Below, piece by piece: positions 1 through 7,892 of a stretch of 64,000 nt of DNA. Origin of the DNA: Catenulispora sp. EB89 (GTDB lineage: Bacteria; Actinomycetota; Actinomycetes; Streptomycetales; Catenulisporaceae); NCBI RefSeq assembly GCF_041261445.1, contig NZ_JBGCCU010000009.1:124001-188000 (forward strand), read 5' to 3'. The position numbers were made by a program, and so were the translations under genes. Every line of letters begins with the position of its first letter. Positions within the stretch are counted from its first letter, which is position 1. The notes beneath the pieces were generated by a model, which did not search any database, had not been told where the DNA came from, and saw nothing but the letters and a program-made list of their open reading frames with translations.

Positions 1-339
1 GCCTTTCGGGACTGGGGGCGCGCGTGGCGATGGAGCACAGTCTCGAGGCCTCGCAACGGTATCATTCGCACTGTTCCATATGAGAAGTTGATGAGACAAA
101 TCGATCGGATGCGATCTGGGTCACATCGACTGTCGCCGGGCCGGGATCAAGGGGCTGCCACCGAGCCGTGACCCGGCGCTGCGCGAGCGTCCCGTTGCAG
201 CTGAACAGATCCATCTGCAACCCGGGAGTTCCCCATATTCGGGCCCGGCGTGGCCTCCCGAATCCCGGCTATAAACCAGGTGAGACTGAATCAGGGTTCT
301 TGGTAACTTGAACGGTTCACTCGGGGGAGGGGGAAGCGC
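1..339. other. upstream region without a recognisable gene
   Basis: No convincing coding region was found here. A TATAAA hexamer at 270-275 could be a -10 element for the LuxR-type gene that begins at 340, but no clear -35 was seen. Two small overlapping inverted repeats lie just before the ribosome binding site: GTTC/GAAC arms at 296-313 and GAAC-g-GTTC at 310-318. They could form an operator. A purine-rich Shine-Dalgarno stretch (GGGGGAGGGGGAAG) ends a few bases before the GTG start. Confidence 0.35.
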
Positions 340-2748
340 GTGGGAACGGAGTCTGCGGGCGTGCGACTGGTGGAGCGGGAGCCCGAACTGGCCGAGTTGG
401 TCCGGTACGCGGCCCAGGCCGCCGGTCCCGCCGGACGCCTGGTCCTGCTGTCCGGCGAGGCCGGAGTCGGCAAGTCGGCGCTGGTGGAGGCGGCACGCCG
501 ACAGCTCACGACGGTGCGCTGGTCGTGGAGCGCCTGTGACGGACTGTTCATCCCGCGGCCGCTGGGACCGCTGTTCGACGTGGCCGGGCAGCTCGGCGGC
601 GAGCTGGGGGAGCGCTGCGAGGCCGGCGCCGACCGCGAGGAGCTGTTCCGGGCGCTGCTGAACGAGCTCGGGTCGGCCGCCGTGCCGGACGTCGTCGTGG
701 TCGAGGACCTGCACTGGGCCGACGAGGCGACGTTGGACCTGCTGCGCTTCCTGAGCCGCCGGCTTCGCGACGCGCCGGTGACCGTGATCGTCACCTACCG
801 CGACGACGAGACCGGCGGCGACGCCCTCCGCGTGGCGCTCGGCGACCTGGTCGCGCAGCCGTCGACCCGACGCATCCGCCTGGAACCCCTGTCGGAGCAA
901 GCGGTTCGAGTCCTCGCCGAAGGAAGCGGCTTCGCTCCCGACGACGTGTTCCGCCTGACCGCCGGCAACCCCTTCTACGTCACGGAGCTCCTCCAGGCCG
1001 AGACGCACGGAGTCCCTGCGTCAGCGCGAGACGTCGTCCTTGCACGCACCGCACGCCTGACCGCCGGAGCCCGCGCGGTCCTGGAAGTCGCCGCGCTCAT
1101 CGGCACCAAGGTCGAGCTGCCGCTGGTGGCGGCCCTCAGCGACGCCTCAGGACTCGACGACCTCCTGGCCTCAGGCCTCCTGGTCGCGGACGGGATCTGG
1201 CTGCGCTTCCGCCACGAGATCGCGCGCCTCGCGATCGCCGAGGCCGTCCCCGCGCATCGACGTCTCCTGATACACAGGCGCGTCTTGGACGCGCTCCACA
1301 CCCAACACTGCGACGACGAAGCCCGGCTCGCCTACCACGCCGAGGCGGCAGGCGACGCGAACGCCGTGCTGCGCTACGCCCCGGCCGCGGCACGTCGCGC
1401 CGGCCGCCTCGGCGCACACCACGAAGCCGCCGCGCAGTTCGACAGGGCACTGAGGTTCGCCGACCACGCCGGCCCGGCCGCGCGCGCACGGCTGTACGAG
1501 GAGCACGCCGACGAGCTGATCCTGCTCGACCGCCTGACCGAAGCCGAGCACGCCGGGAAGCGTGCGCTGTCCCTGCGGCGCGAGATCGGCGACCGGCTGG
1601 GGGAGGGGGCGGACCTGGCCCGGCTGTCGCGGATCGCGTGGAGCCTGTGCCGCGGCCAGGACGCCGTCACCGGCGCCTACGCGGCGCTGGCCGTTCTGGA
1701 ACCGCTCGGTCCCACCGTCGAGCTCGCCGGCGCCTGCGCGACCCTGGCCCATCAGCGCCTGCTCTACGCCGACTACGACACCGCGATCGCCCTGGCCCAC
1801 CGCGCCCGGCAGCTGGCCGAACAGTTCGGCGCCGACGACGTCCTCAGCGGCGCGCTGAACACCGAGGGCGCCGCGGCCGCCGGACTGGGGCAGGAGTGGA
1901 CCGGCCTGATGCACCAGGCCCTGAAGACCGCCCTGGTCGGCCGGCACCAGGACCAGGCCGCGCGCGCCTACGCGAACCTGGTCGGCATCAGCGAGGGCCG
2001 GCTCCGCTTCGCCGACGCCGAGCGCTACCTGCTGGAGGGCCTGGCGTACTGCGAGGAACACGACGCCACCGCCTACTCCAGCTTCCTGCGCGGCGAGCAG
2101 GCGCACGTCTTCGAGCGCACCGGCCGCTGGGACGAGGCCGTCGCCGTGGCCGACCGGGTGCTCAGCGAGGTCGGGCCGTCGCCGGTGAACCGCCAGTGCG
2201 CGCTGGTCAGGATCGGCCTGATCCGGGCCCGCCGCGGCGAACCAGGCTTCTGGCCGGGCCTGGACGAGGCCGCCGCGACCGCCTACGAGCAGGGCGAACC
2301 GCCGTACCAGGTGGCGGCCCGCCTGGCCCGCACCGAGGCGTACTGGCTCGCCGGCGAGACCGCCCAGGCGCGCCGCGAAGCGGAGTCGGCCGTCGTGCCC
2401 GGCGAAGCCTGCACCTCCGCCGAACGCGGCGCGGTCGCGGTCTGGCTGCGCCGCACCGACTCACGCCAGCCGCTCCGCGGCGAGATCGCCGAGCCGTACC
2501 GCCAGACCCTCGCCGGCGACGCGGCCGCCGCGGCAGCCCTGTGGACCGACCTGGGCTGCCCCTACGAGGCAGGCCTGGCACTGCTCGACTCGGGCCAGGA
2601 GGCGCACTCGCAACAGGCGTACCGCATCTTCACCGACCTCGGCGCCACCGCCGCGGCCCAGGTGGCGCGCCGCGCCCTGCGCAGCCTCGGCGCCCGCTCC
2701 ATCCCCACCGGCCCCCGCGCCGCCACCAGGCCCACCCCCTGGGGCTGA
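340..2748 (+). CDS. LuxR-family ATPase (AAA/TPR) regulator, reading frame broken before the HTH domain
   Basis: This is a large signal-transduction ATPase of the MalT/LAL type, 802 residues as read. A P-loop (GEAGVGKS, about residues 39-46) and a Walker B segment (VVVVEDLHWADEA, about 125) define an N-terminal AAA domain, followed by a long alanine-rich helical region of TPR type. Family members end with a LuxR-type helix-turn-helix. Here the frame stops at 2746-2748 just before that domain, which continues in the neighbouring frame to 2948. Inserting one base in the C5 run at 2735-2739 would give one 869-residue protein of normal architecture. The GTG start follows a strong purine-rich ribosome binding site. 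The defect could be a sequencing or assembly error, a true loss-of-function mutation, or recoding. A response regulator gene follows in the same direction. Confidence 0.85.
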   Translation: MGTESAGVRLVEREPELAELVRYAAQAAGPAGRLVLLSGEAGVGKSALVEAARRQLTTVRWSWSACDGLFIPRPLGPLFDVAGQLGGELGERCEAGADREELFRALLNELGSAAVPDVVVVEDLHWADEATLDLLRFLSRRLRDAPVTVIVTYRDDETGGDALRVALGDLVAQPSTRRIRLEPLSEQAVRVLAEGSGFAPDDVFRLTAGNPFYVTELLQAETHGVPASARDVVLARTARLTAGARAVLEVAALIGTKVELPLVAALSDASGLDDLLASGLLVADGIWLRFRHEIARLAIAEAVPAHRRLLIHRRVLDALHTQHCDDEARLAYHAEAAGDANAVLRYAPAAARRAGRLGAHHEAAAQFDRALRFADHAGPAARARLYEEHADELILLDRLTEAEHAGKRALSLRREIGDRLGEGADLARLSRIAWSLCRGQDAVTGAYAALAVLEPLGPTVELAGACATLAHQRLLYADYDTAIALAHRARQLAEQFGADDVLSGALNTEGAAAAGLGQEWTGLMHQALKTALVGRHQDQAARAYANLVGISEGRLRFADAERYLLEGLAYCEEHDATAYSSFLRGEQAHVFERTGRWDEAVAVADRVLSEVGPSPVNRQCALVRIGLIRARRGEPGFWPGLDEAAATAYEQGEPPYQVAARLARTEAYWLAGETAQARREAESAVVPGEACTSAERGAVAVWLRRTDSRQPLRGEIAEPYRQTLAGDAAAAAALWTDLGCPYEAGLALLDSGQEAHSQQAYRIFTDLGATAAAQVARRALRSLGARSIPTGPRAATRPTPWG

Positions 2749-2948
2749 CGCGCCGGCAGCACGACGTCCTGGGCCTGATCGCCGACGGCCACACCAACGC
2801 CCAGATCGCCGAACGGCTCTTCATCTCCGCCAAGACCGTCGACCACCACGTCTCGGCGATCCTCGCCAAGTTGCAGGCGCCGGACCGCGCCACCGCCGGC
2901 CGGATCGCGCGCTCGGGGCTGATGAGCTGGGCTGCGGGGCCGCTGTGA
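2735..2948 (+). pseudogene. out-of-frame LuxR-type HTH domain belonging to the preceding gene
   Basis: After the stop of the ATPase gene, the next frame encodes LTRRQHDVLGLIADGHTNAQ followed by IAERLFISAKTVDHHVSAI, a complete GerE/LuxR helix-turn-helix, and stops at 2946-2948. It has no ribosome binding site or start codon of its own. The sequence joins the upstream frame exactly if one C is added to the run at 2735-2739, giving R-P-T-P-L-G-L-T-R-R across the join. It is therefore the DNA-binding end of the preceding regulator and not a separate gene. Confidence 0.85.
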
Positions 2949-3076
2949 GGCACCCCCTCCGACCGGCTGGACAGGACACGCCGACCGGCTGCTGATCGCC
3001 ACGGCGCCGCCGCGCCGCCCGCCCGGGGCCGTAGCCTCGGGGGCGGAAGCTCTTGGCTTGGCAGAAGGGAACAGCG

Positions 3077-3742
3077 GTGATCCGCGTCGTGGTGGTGGAT
3101 GACGAGGCGCTCGTGCGGTCCGGGTTCGAGATGATCCTCAACGCCGCCGAGGACATCGAGGTCGTCGGGACCGCGGTCGGCGGCGAGGCGCTGGCCACCG
3201 TGCGCGAGGCGCGGCCCGACGTGGTGCTGCTGGACATCCGCATGCCGGACGTCGACGGGCTGACCGTCCTGCGCGGGCTGCAGGCCTTCCCCGACCCGCC
3301 GGTGGTGGCCATGCTCACGACGTTCGACACCGACGAGTACGTGGTGACGGCGCTGCGCTCCGGTGCGGCCGGCTTCCTGCTGAAGGACACCGACCCCGCG
3401 CAGCTGGCGCAGCTCGTGCGCACGCTCGCGGCCGGCGGCATCGTCATGTCGCCCAGGGCCTCCTACGCCATGCTCCGGACCGTCCCGGCCGCGGACCCCG
3501 CCGAGGACGAGGCGTCGGCGCGGATCGGCCTGCTCACCGACCGCGAGCGCGACGTCCTGGTGCTGGTCGCCGAGGGGCTGTCGAACGCGGAGATCGGCGC
3601 GCGCGTGCACCTGAGCGTGGGCACGGTCAAGGACCACGTCAGCGCTATCCTCGGCAAGCTGCGCGTGACCAGCCGGGTCCAGGCCGCGCTGCTCGCCCAG
3701 CGCGCGGGGATGCTGACGGACGCCGACGGCGACCGCCGGTGA
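3077..3742 (+). CDS. NarL/FixJ-type response regulator
   Basis: This encodes a two-component response regulator of 221 residues. The receiver domain has the acidic pair (VVVDDE), the phospho-acceptor Asp in VVLLDIRMPD, a Thr in LTTFD and the conserved Lys in FLLKD. A C-terminal LuxR-type HTH (LTDRERDVLVLVAEGLSNAE) follows. GTG at 3077 is preferred over the upstream TTG because GAAGGGA sits 6-12 bases upstream and the receiver begins right after it (VIRVVVVDDE). The kinase gene starts 13 bp after the stop, so the two form one transcription unit. Target genes are unknown; the co-directional oxidative operon at 5.1 kb is a candidate. Confidence 0.93.
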   Translation: MIRVVVVDDEALVRSGFEMILNAAEDIEVVGTAVGGEALATVREARPDVVLLDIRMPDVDGLTVLRGLQAFPDPPVVAMLTTFDTDEYVVTALRSGAAGFLLKDTDPAQLAQLVRTLAAGGIVMSPRASYAMLRTVPAADPAEDEASARIGLLTDRERDVLVLVAEGLSNAEIGARVHLSVGTVKDHVSAILGKLRVTSRVQAALLAQRAGMLTDADGDRR

Positions 3743-3755
3743 GGCGGACCGCACC

Positions 3756-5009
3756 GTGACCGGCCCCGCGACGACCGGCCCCACGTCGGGCAACGCGACG
3801 ACCAACGCGACGACCAACGCGACGACCAACGCGACGACCAACGCGACGACCAACGCGACGATGGGCTCTGCGACGCCCATCCCCACAACCGCGACCCCCC
3901 AACCCTGGTGGACCCGCATCCCGCCGGCAGTCGTGGACGCCCTGATCATCCTCGTCGCCGCCTTCGACGCGGCGGCCAACCTCTGGGGCGAGGGCGCCTC
4001 CCCGCTCATCTACTCCCTCGCGATCCTGTCCTGCGCCGGCCTGGTGCTCCGCCGCCGCTTCCCCCTGGTCGCGCTGCTCCTCACCCTCCCGGCCAGCTAC
4101 ACCCTCGACGTCCTCTTCGCTCCGTTCGCCGCCCTGTTCACCCTCGCCGAGCAGTCCCGCAACCGCCGCCTGTTGTTCTGGTCCGCCCTGGTGTCGGCGG
4201 TGGCGGCGGCGATCCCCTCGCCGATCAAGGCGAACTCCACGGACTCCCCGCGCGTCTGGACCGTCGTCTACTTCGTCTACGCGCTCGCCTCCGTAGCCGC
4301 CCCCGTCCTGCTCGGCCAGCTCGTCCAGACCCGCCGCGACCTGCGCCGCCGGCTGGCCGAGATCGAGCAGGCCCGCGAACACGAACAGCTCCTGCACGCG
4401 CAGGCCGTCGTCGCCCGCGAACGCGCGCAGCTCGCCCGCGAGATGCACGACGTCGTCTCCCACCAGGTCAGCCTGATCGCGGTCCAGGCCGGCGCACTCC
4501 AGGTCGCCGCCCAGGACCCGGCCGGCCGCGAGGGCGCGCAGACCATCCGCTCCCTGGCGGTGAAGACCCTCGACGAACTCCGCCACATGGTCACCCTGCT
4601 CCGCGCCTCCGGCGGCCGCGCCACCGAGCTCACGCCGCAGCCGACCCTGGCCGACCTGGAACGCCTCGTGGCCTCCAGCGGGATCGAGGCCGAGCTGACC
4701 GGCGACCTCCCGGCCCGCGTCGGCACCCCCGCGCAGCGCACGGTCTACCGCACCGTCCAGGAAGCCCTGACCAACGTCCGCAAACACGCCCCTGGGGCCC
4801 GCGCAACCGTGCGCCTGTGGCACGACGCGGGCGCCTACGGCGTGACCATCACCAACACCCCCGCGACCCGCCCCTCGCTCGCGCTGCCCGGATCCCAGCA
4901 GGGCCTGATCGGGCTCAGGGAACGTGCCGAACTGCTGGACGGAACCCTGCAAGCCGGGCCCACGGCCGGCGGCGGGTACGAAGTGAAGCTGAGCGTCCCC
5001 AGCTTCTGA
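3756..5009 (+). CDS. NarL-type sensor histidine kinase with N-terminal Asn-Ala-Thr-Thr repeats
   Basis: This 417-residue membrane sensor kinase is the likely partner of the regulator 13 bp upstream. About five hydrophobic segments (roughly residues 50-200) precede a HisKA_3 dimerisation domain with phospho-acceptor His in LAREMHDVVSHQ. An HATPase domain follows (VQEALTNVRKHA as N-box, GLIGLRERAELL near the end). Short extracytoplasmic loops suggest intramembrane sensing, as in LiaS/DesK-like kinases. The N-terminus is odd: after GTG at 3756 it carries five exact 12-bp repeats coding for NATT, and a sixth copy that ends in ATG. That ATG at 3861 is an alternative start that would remove the repeats. 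Which start is used cannot be decided from sequence. Confidence 0.9.
   Translation: MTGPATTGPTSGNATTNATTNATTNATTNATTNATMGSATPIPTTATPQPWWTRIPPAVVDALIILVAAFDAAANLWGEGASPLIYSLAILSCAGLVLRRRFPLVALLLTLPASYTLDVLFAPFAALFTLAEQSRNRRLLFWSALVSAVAAAIPSPIKANSTDSPRVWTVVYFVYALASVAAPVLLGQLVQTRRDLRRRLAEIEQAREHEQLLHAQAVVARERAQLAREMHDVVSHQVSLIAVQAGALQVAAQDPAGREGAQTIRSLAVKTLDELRHMVTLLRASGGRATELTPQPTLADLERLVASSGIEAELTGDLPARVGTPAQRTVYRTVQEALTNVRKHAPGARATVRLWHDAGAYGVTITNTPATRPSLALPGSQQGLIGLRERAELLDGTLQAGPTAGGGYEVKLSVPSF
3792..3863 (+). repeat. 12-bp in-frame tandem repeat (NATT)n
   Basis: The unit AACGCGACGACC occurs five times exactly (3792-3851). A sixth copy, AACGCGACGATG at 3852-3863, supplies an in-frame ATG. 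The length is a multiple of three, so copy-number changes would keep the kinase frame. Confidence 0.95.
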
Positions 5010-5043
5010 GGCCGCCGCTGCGTGACGAGGCTGCGACAGTTCT

Positions 5044-5061
5044 GAAAATGCTCTGATTTTC
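5044..5061. promoter_or_regulatory. inverted repeat GAAAAT-N6-ATTTTC upstream of the oxidative operon
   Basis: An AT-rich inverted repeat with perfect 6-bp arms and a 6-bp spacer stands out from its GC-rich surroundings, 67 bp before the first gene of the four-gene operon. It is a plausible operator or promoter element; no binding protein can be named. Confidence 0.35.
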
Positions 5062-5127
5062 CCCCGGCATGCTCCCGACCGTACGGGGGCGCAACCGAGC
5101 CACACGGAGCATCCGGAGGACAGCAGC

Positions 5128-6720
5128 GTGACCGAGACGACCATGGTCGACGGCGACGTGTACGACCACCTCGTGATCGGAGCCGGCCCGGCCGGGCTCC
5201 AGCTCGCCAGGCACCTGCACGAGGCGGGCAGCCGCTACACCGTACTGGAGGCCGGCAAGGAGCCCGGCACGTTCTTCGCGACGTTCCCGCGGCACCGGAC
5301 CCTGATCTCCATCAACAAGCCGCACACCGGGACCGACGATCCCGAGCTCAACCTCCGGATGGACTGGAACTCGATCCTCTCCGACGACCCGAAGCTGCTG
5401 TTCACCCGCTACACCGAGCGCTACTTCCCGCCGGCGGACGAGCTGCGCCGCTACCTCGCCGACTTCGCCGCCGCCTCCGACCTGAGCGTCCACTACAGCA
5501 GCCGGGTCGTGCGGATCGGGCGGCCCGAGCCGACCGGCCCCTTCGTCGTCACCACGCAGGACGGCACTGTCAGCAAGGCGGCGGTCGTCGTCGTGGCGAC
5601 CGGCGTCTCAAAGCCCTACATCCCGCCGATCAACGGCATCGAGTACGCCGAGCAGTACGTGACGATGCCGACCGACCCGGCCGACTTCACCGACCAGCGC
5701 GTGCTGATCCTCGGCAAGGGCAACTCGGCGTTCGAGACCGCGGACAACCTGATCGAGAAGGCCGCGGTGATCCACGTCGCGGGCCCGGACGGGGTGCGGC
5801 TGGCCTGGAGGACGCACTACGTCGGCCACCTGCGCGCGGTGAACAACAACTTCCTCGACACCTACCAGCTCAAGTCGCAGAACGCGATCCTGGACGGCAC
5901 CGTGCTCGACATCGCGCCGCAGCCCGAAGGCGGGTTCCTGGTGCGGTTCTCCTTCGTCCGGGCCGACGAGGTCGTCAAGGAGCTGTACTACGACCGGATC
6001 CTGTGCTGCACCGGCTTCCGCCTGGACACCGAGCCGTTCGCGCCCGAGTGCCGGCCCGCACTGGCCGTCAAGGACCGCTTCGCCGATCTGACCTCGGCCT
6101 TCGAGTCGGTCAACGTGCCGGGCCTGTACTTCGCCGGAACCCTGATGCAGCAACGCGATTTCAAGAAGGCGACGACCGGCTTCATCCACGGCTTCCGGTA
6201 CACCGTCAGAGCCCTGAGCCACATCCTGGAAGAGCGCGGGCGCGGCGTGGCCTGGCCGCGCCGGGCGGTGGCCGCGACGCCGGAGGCGCTGGCCGAGGCG
6301 ACGATCGAGCGCGTCAACCGGAGTTCGGCGCTGTGGCAGCAGTTCGGGGTGATGGCCGACGTCATCCTCCTGCCGGCCGTCGGCAGCGACGAGGCGCAGT
6401 ACGTCGAAGAGGTGCCGGTGGCGTACGCGCTGGACGGCGGTCTGGCCGATCCGGACGCGGTGTTCGTCGCCGTGACCCTGGAGTACGGACCCGACCACGA
6501 CAAGGTGGACCGTTTCGACATCACGGTCCGGCGCACGGCCCAGGACGACCCCGAGACCGCGCACGACGCGGCGTATCTGCACCCTGTCATCCGCGTCTAT
6601 CGCGACCGCAAGGTCCTCGACGAGCACCATCTCGCGGAGAATCTGGAGAACCACTGGGACGGCGAGGCCTCGCACCGTGCCCCGCTCGTGGCCTTCTTCG
6701 AGAAGGTGGCGACTCTGTGA
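5128..6720 (+). CDS. FAD-dependent NAD(P)-binding oxidoreductase (FOXRED2-like monooxygenase fold)
   Basis: This is a 530-residue flavoprotein. The N-terminal FAD Rossmann motif is VIGAGPAGLQLA (about residues 15-26). A second dinucleotide site, VLILGKGNSAFETADNL (about 192-208), fits NAD(P)H binding, so it belongs with the class B monooxygenase/FOXRED2-like group. The last 130 residues form an extra domain I do not recognise. The GTG start has GGAGGA upstream. Its stop overlaps the next start by four bases (GTGA), as do all three junctions in this operon, implying coordinated translation with the FMN oxidase, P450 and antiporter. The substrate is unknown; hydroxylation or oxidation of a small molecule is the likely role. 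Confidence 0.82.
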   Translation: MTETTMVDGDVYDHLVIGAGPAGLQLARHLHEAGSRYTVLEAGKEPGTFFATFPRHRTLISINKPHTGTDDPELNLRMDWNSILSDDPKLLFTRYTERYFPPADELRRYLADFAAASDLSVHYSSRVVRIGRPEPTGPFVVTTQDGTVSKAAVVVVATGVSKPYIPPINGIEYAEQYVTMPTDPADFTDQRVLILGKGNSAFETADNLIEKAAVIHVAGPDGVRLAWRTHYVGHLRAVNNNFLDTYQLKSQNAILDGTVLDIAPQPEGGFLVRFSFVRADEVVKELYYDRILCCTGFRLDTEPFAPECRPALAVKDRFADLTSAFESVNVPGLYFAGTLMQQRDFKKATTGFIHGFRYTVRALSHILEERGRGVAWPRRAVAATPEALAEATIERVNRSSALWQQFGVMADVILLPAVGSDEAQYVEEVPVAYALDGGLADPDAVFVAVTLEYGPDHDKVDRFDITVRRTAQDDPETAHDAAYLHPVIRVYRDRKVLDEHHLAENLENHWDGEASHRAPLVAFFEKVATL

Positions 6721-7892
6721 GCGTCACCGCGACCGAATCCAACGGCGTTGTGCGTAGCGAGAACCCGGCTCCGGCTCCGACCCCCGATCCCGCGATCGAC
6801 ATCGACTCCCTGCTCACGGTCCGCGAGTTCGAAGCCGTGGCCCAGCAGCTGCTCGACCCGGTCTACTACGACTACGTGGCCGGCGGTTCGCGGGACGAGG
6901 TCACCGTGCGCGCCAACGAGGAAGGCTTCGCGCGACTCAGCCTTCTGCCACGCGTCCTGCGCGGCAGCGCCGCCCGCGACCTGTCCGTCACCTTGTTCGG
7001 GGCGAAGTCCTCGATGCCGGTGCTGATCGCGCCGACCGCGTTCCACCGCCTGGTCTGCGCCGAGGGCGAGATCGCCACGGCCCGCGCCGCCGCCCGCGCC
7101 GACACCGTCATGATCGCCAGCATGGCGAGCACCGTCGCGGTCGGGGAGGTGGCCGCCGCCGCGCGGGCCGCCGCCCCCGACGGCGATCCCACGCTCTGGT
7201 TCCAGCTGTATCTGCAGCCTGATCTGGACGACACCACCGCGCTGATCGCCCGCGCGACCGCCGCCGGCTGCCGGGCGCTGGTGGTGACGGTCGACTCGCC
7301 GGTGCTCGGCGCCAACGAGCGCAACCGGCGCAACCACTTCCACGACCTGCCGCCCGGGATGGCCTGCGAGAACCTGCGCAACCTGCGCGGCGACGAGCCG
7401 GGGAACGTGCGGCAGATCGCCATGTCCCCGGAGCTGTCCTGGGACCACATCGGCTGGCTGCGGGAGCACACGAAGCTGCCGGTCCTGCTCAAGGGCGTCC
7501 TGCATCCCGAGGACGCGCGGATCGCGGTCGGCCACGGCGTCGACGGCCTGCTGCTGTCCAACCACGGCGGCCGGCAGCTCGACACCGTGCCGGCGACGAT
7601 CGATCTGCTCCCGGAGTTCGTCGCGGCTGTCGACGGCAGCATCCCGGTGCTGCTGGACGGCGGCGTCCGGCGCGGCACCGACGTCGTCAAGGCGCTGGCG
7701 CTCGGGGCTGCGGCGGTCGGCGTCGGGCGGCCGATCGTGTGGGGACTGGCGACTGCGGGCGAGGACGGCGCCACGCGGGTGCTGGAGCTGTTGCGCGAGG
7801 AGCTGGACCACACCGTCGCGCTGTGCGGGGCCCGCGGCCTGGCCGATCTCACCCCCGACCTGGTCCGGCCAGCCGCCGGGAGCCGCTGGTGA
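6717..7892 (+). CDS. FMN-dependent alpha-hydroxy-acid oxidase/dehydrogenase
   Basis: This 391-residue TIM-barrel flavoenzyme belongs to the glycolate oxidase/lactate oxidase/mandelate dehydrogenase family. Visible hallmarks are YYDYVAGGSRDEVT near the N-terminus, WFQLYLQ, LVVTVDSPVLGANERNRRN, the FMN Lys in VLLKGVL, the catalytic His/Arg motif LSNHGGRQLD and the phosphate-binding GGVRRGTDVVKALALGA. It oxidises a 2-hydroxy acid to a 2-keto acid; the substrate cannot be read from sequence. The GTG start overlaps the preceding stop (GTGA), and its own stop overlaps the P450 start the same way. A proline-rich leader of about 25 residues precedes the catalytic domain. Membership in this operon points to biosynthetic tailoring more than to lactate catabolism. 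Confidence 0.88.
   Translation: MSVTATESNGVVRSENPAPAPTPDPAIDIDSLLTVREFEAVAQQLLDPVYYDYVAGGSRDEVTVRANEEGFARLSLLPRVLRGSAARDLSVTLFGAKSSMPVLIAPTAFHRLVCAEGEIATARAAARADTVMIASMASTVAVGEVAAAARAAAPDGDPTLWFQLYLQPDLDDTTALIARATAAGCRALVVTVDSPVLGANERNRRNHFHDLPPGMACENLRNLRGDEPGNVRQIAMSPELSWDHIGWLREHTKLPVLLKGVLHPEDARIAVGHGVDGLLLSNHGGRQLDTVPATIDLLPEFVAAVDGSIPVLLDGGVRRGTDVVKALALGAAAVGVGRPIVWGLATAGEDGATRVLELLREELDHTVALCGARGLADLTPDLVRPAAGSRW

Noticed and set aside
121-1008. Long open frame on the minus strand opposite the LuxR-type ATPase
   Set aside because: It mirrors a clear coding gene and has the Arg/Gln/His-rich composition of a GC-rich shadow frame, with no recognisable domain.
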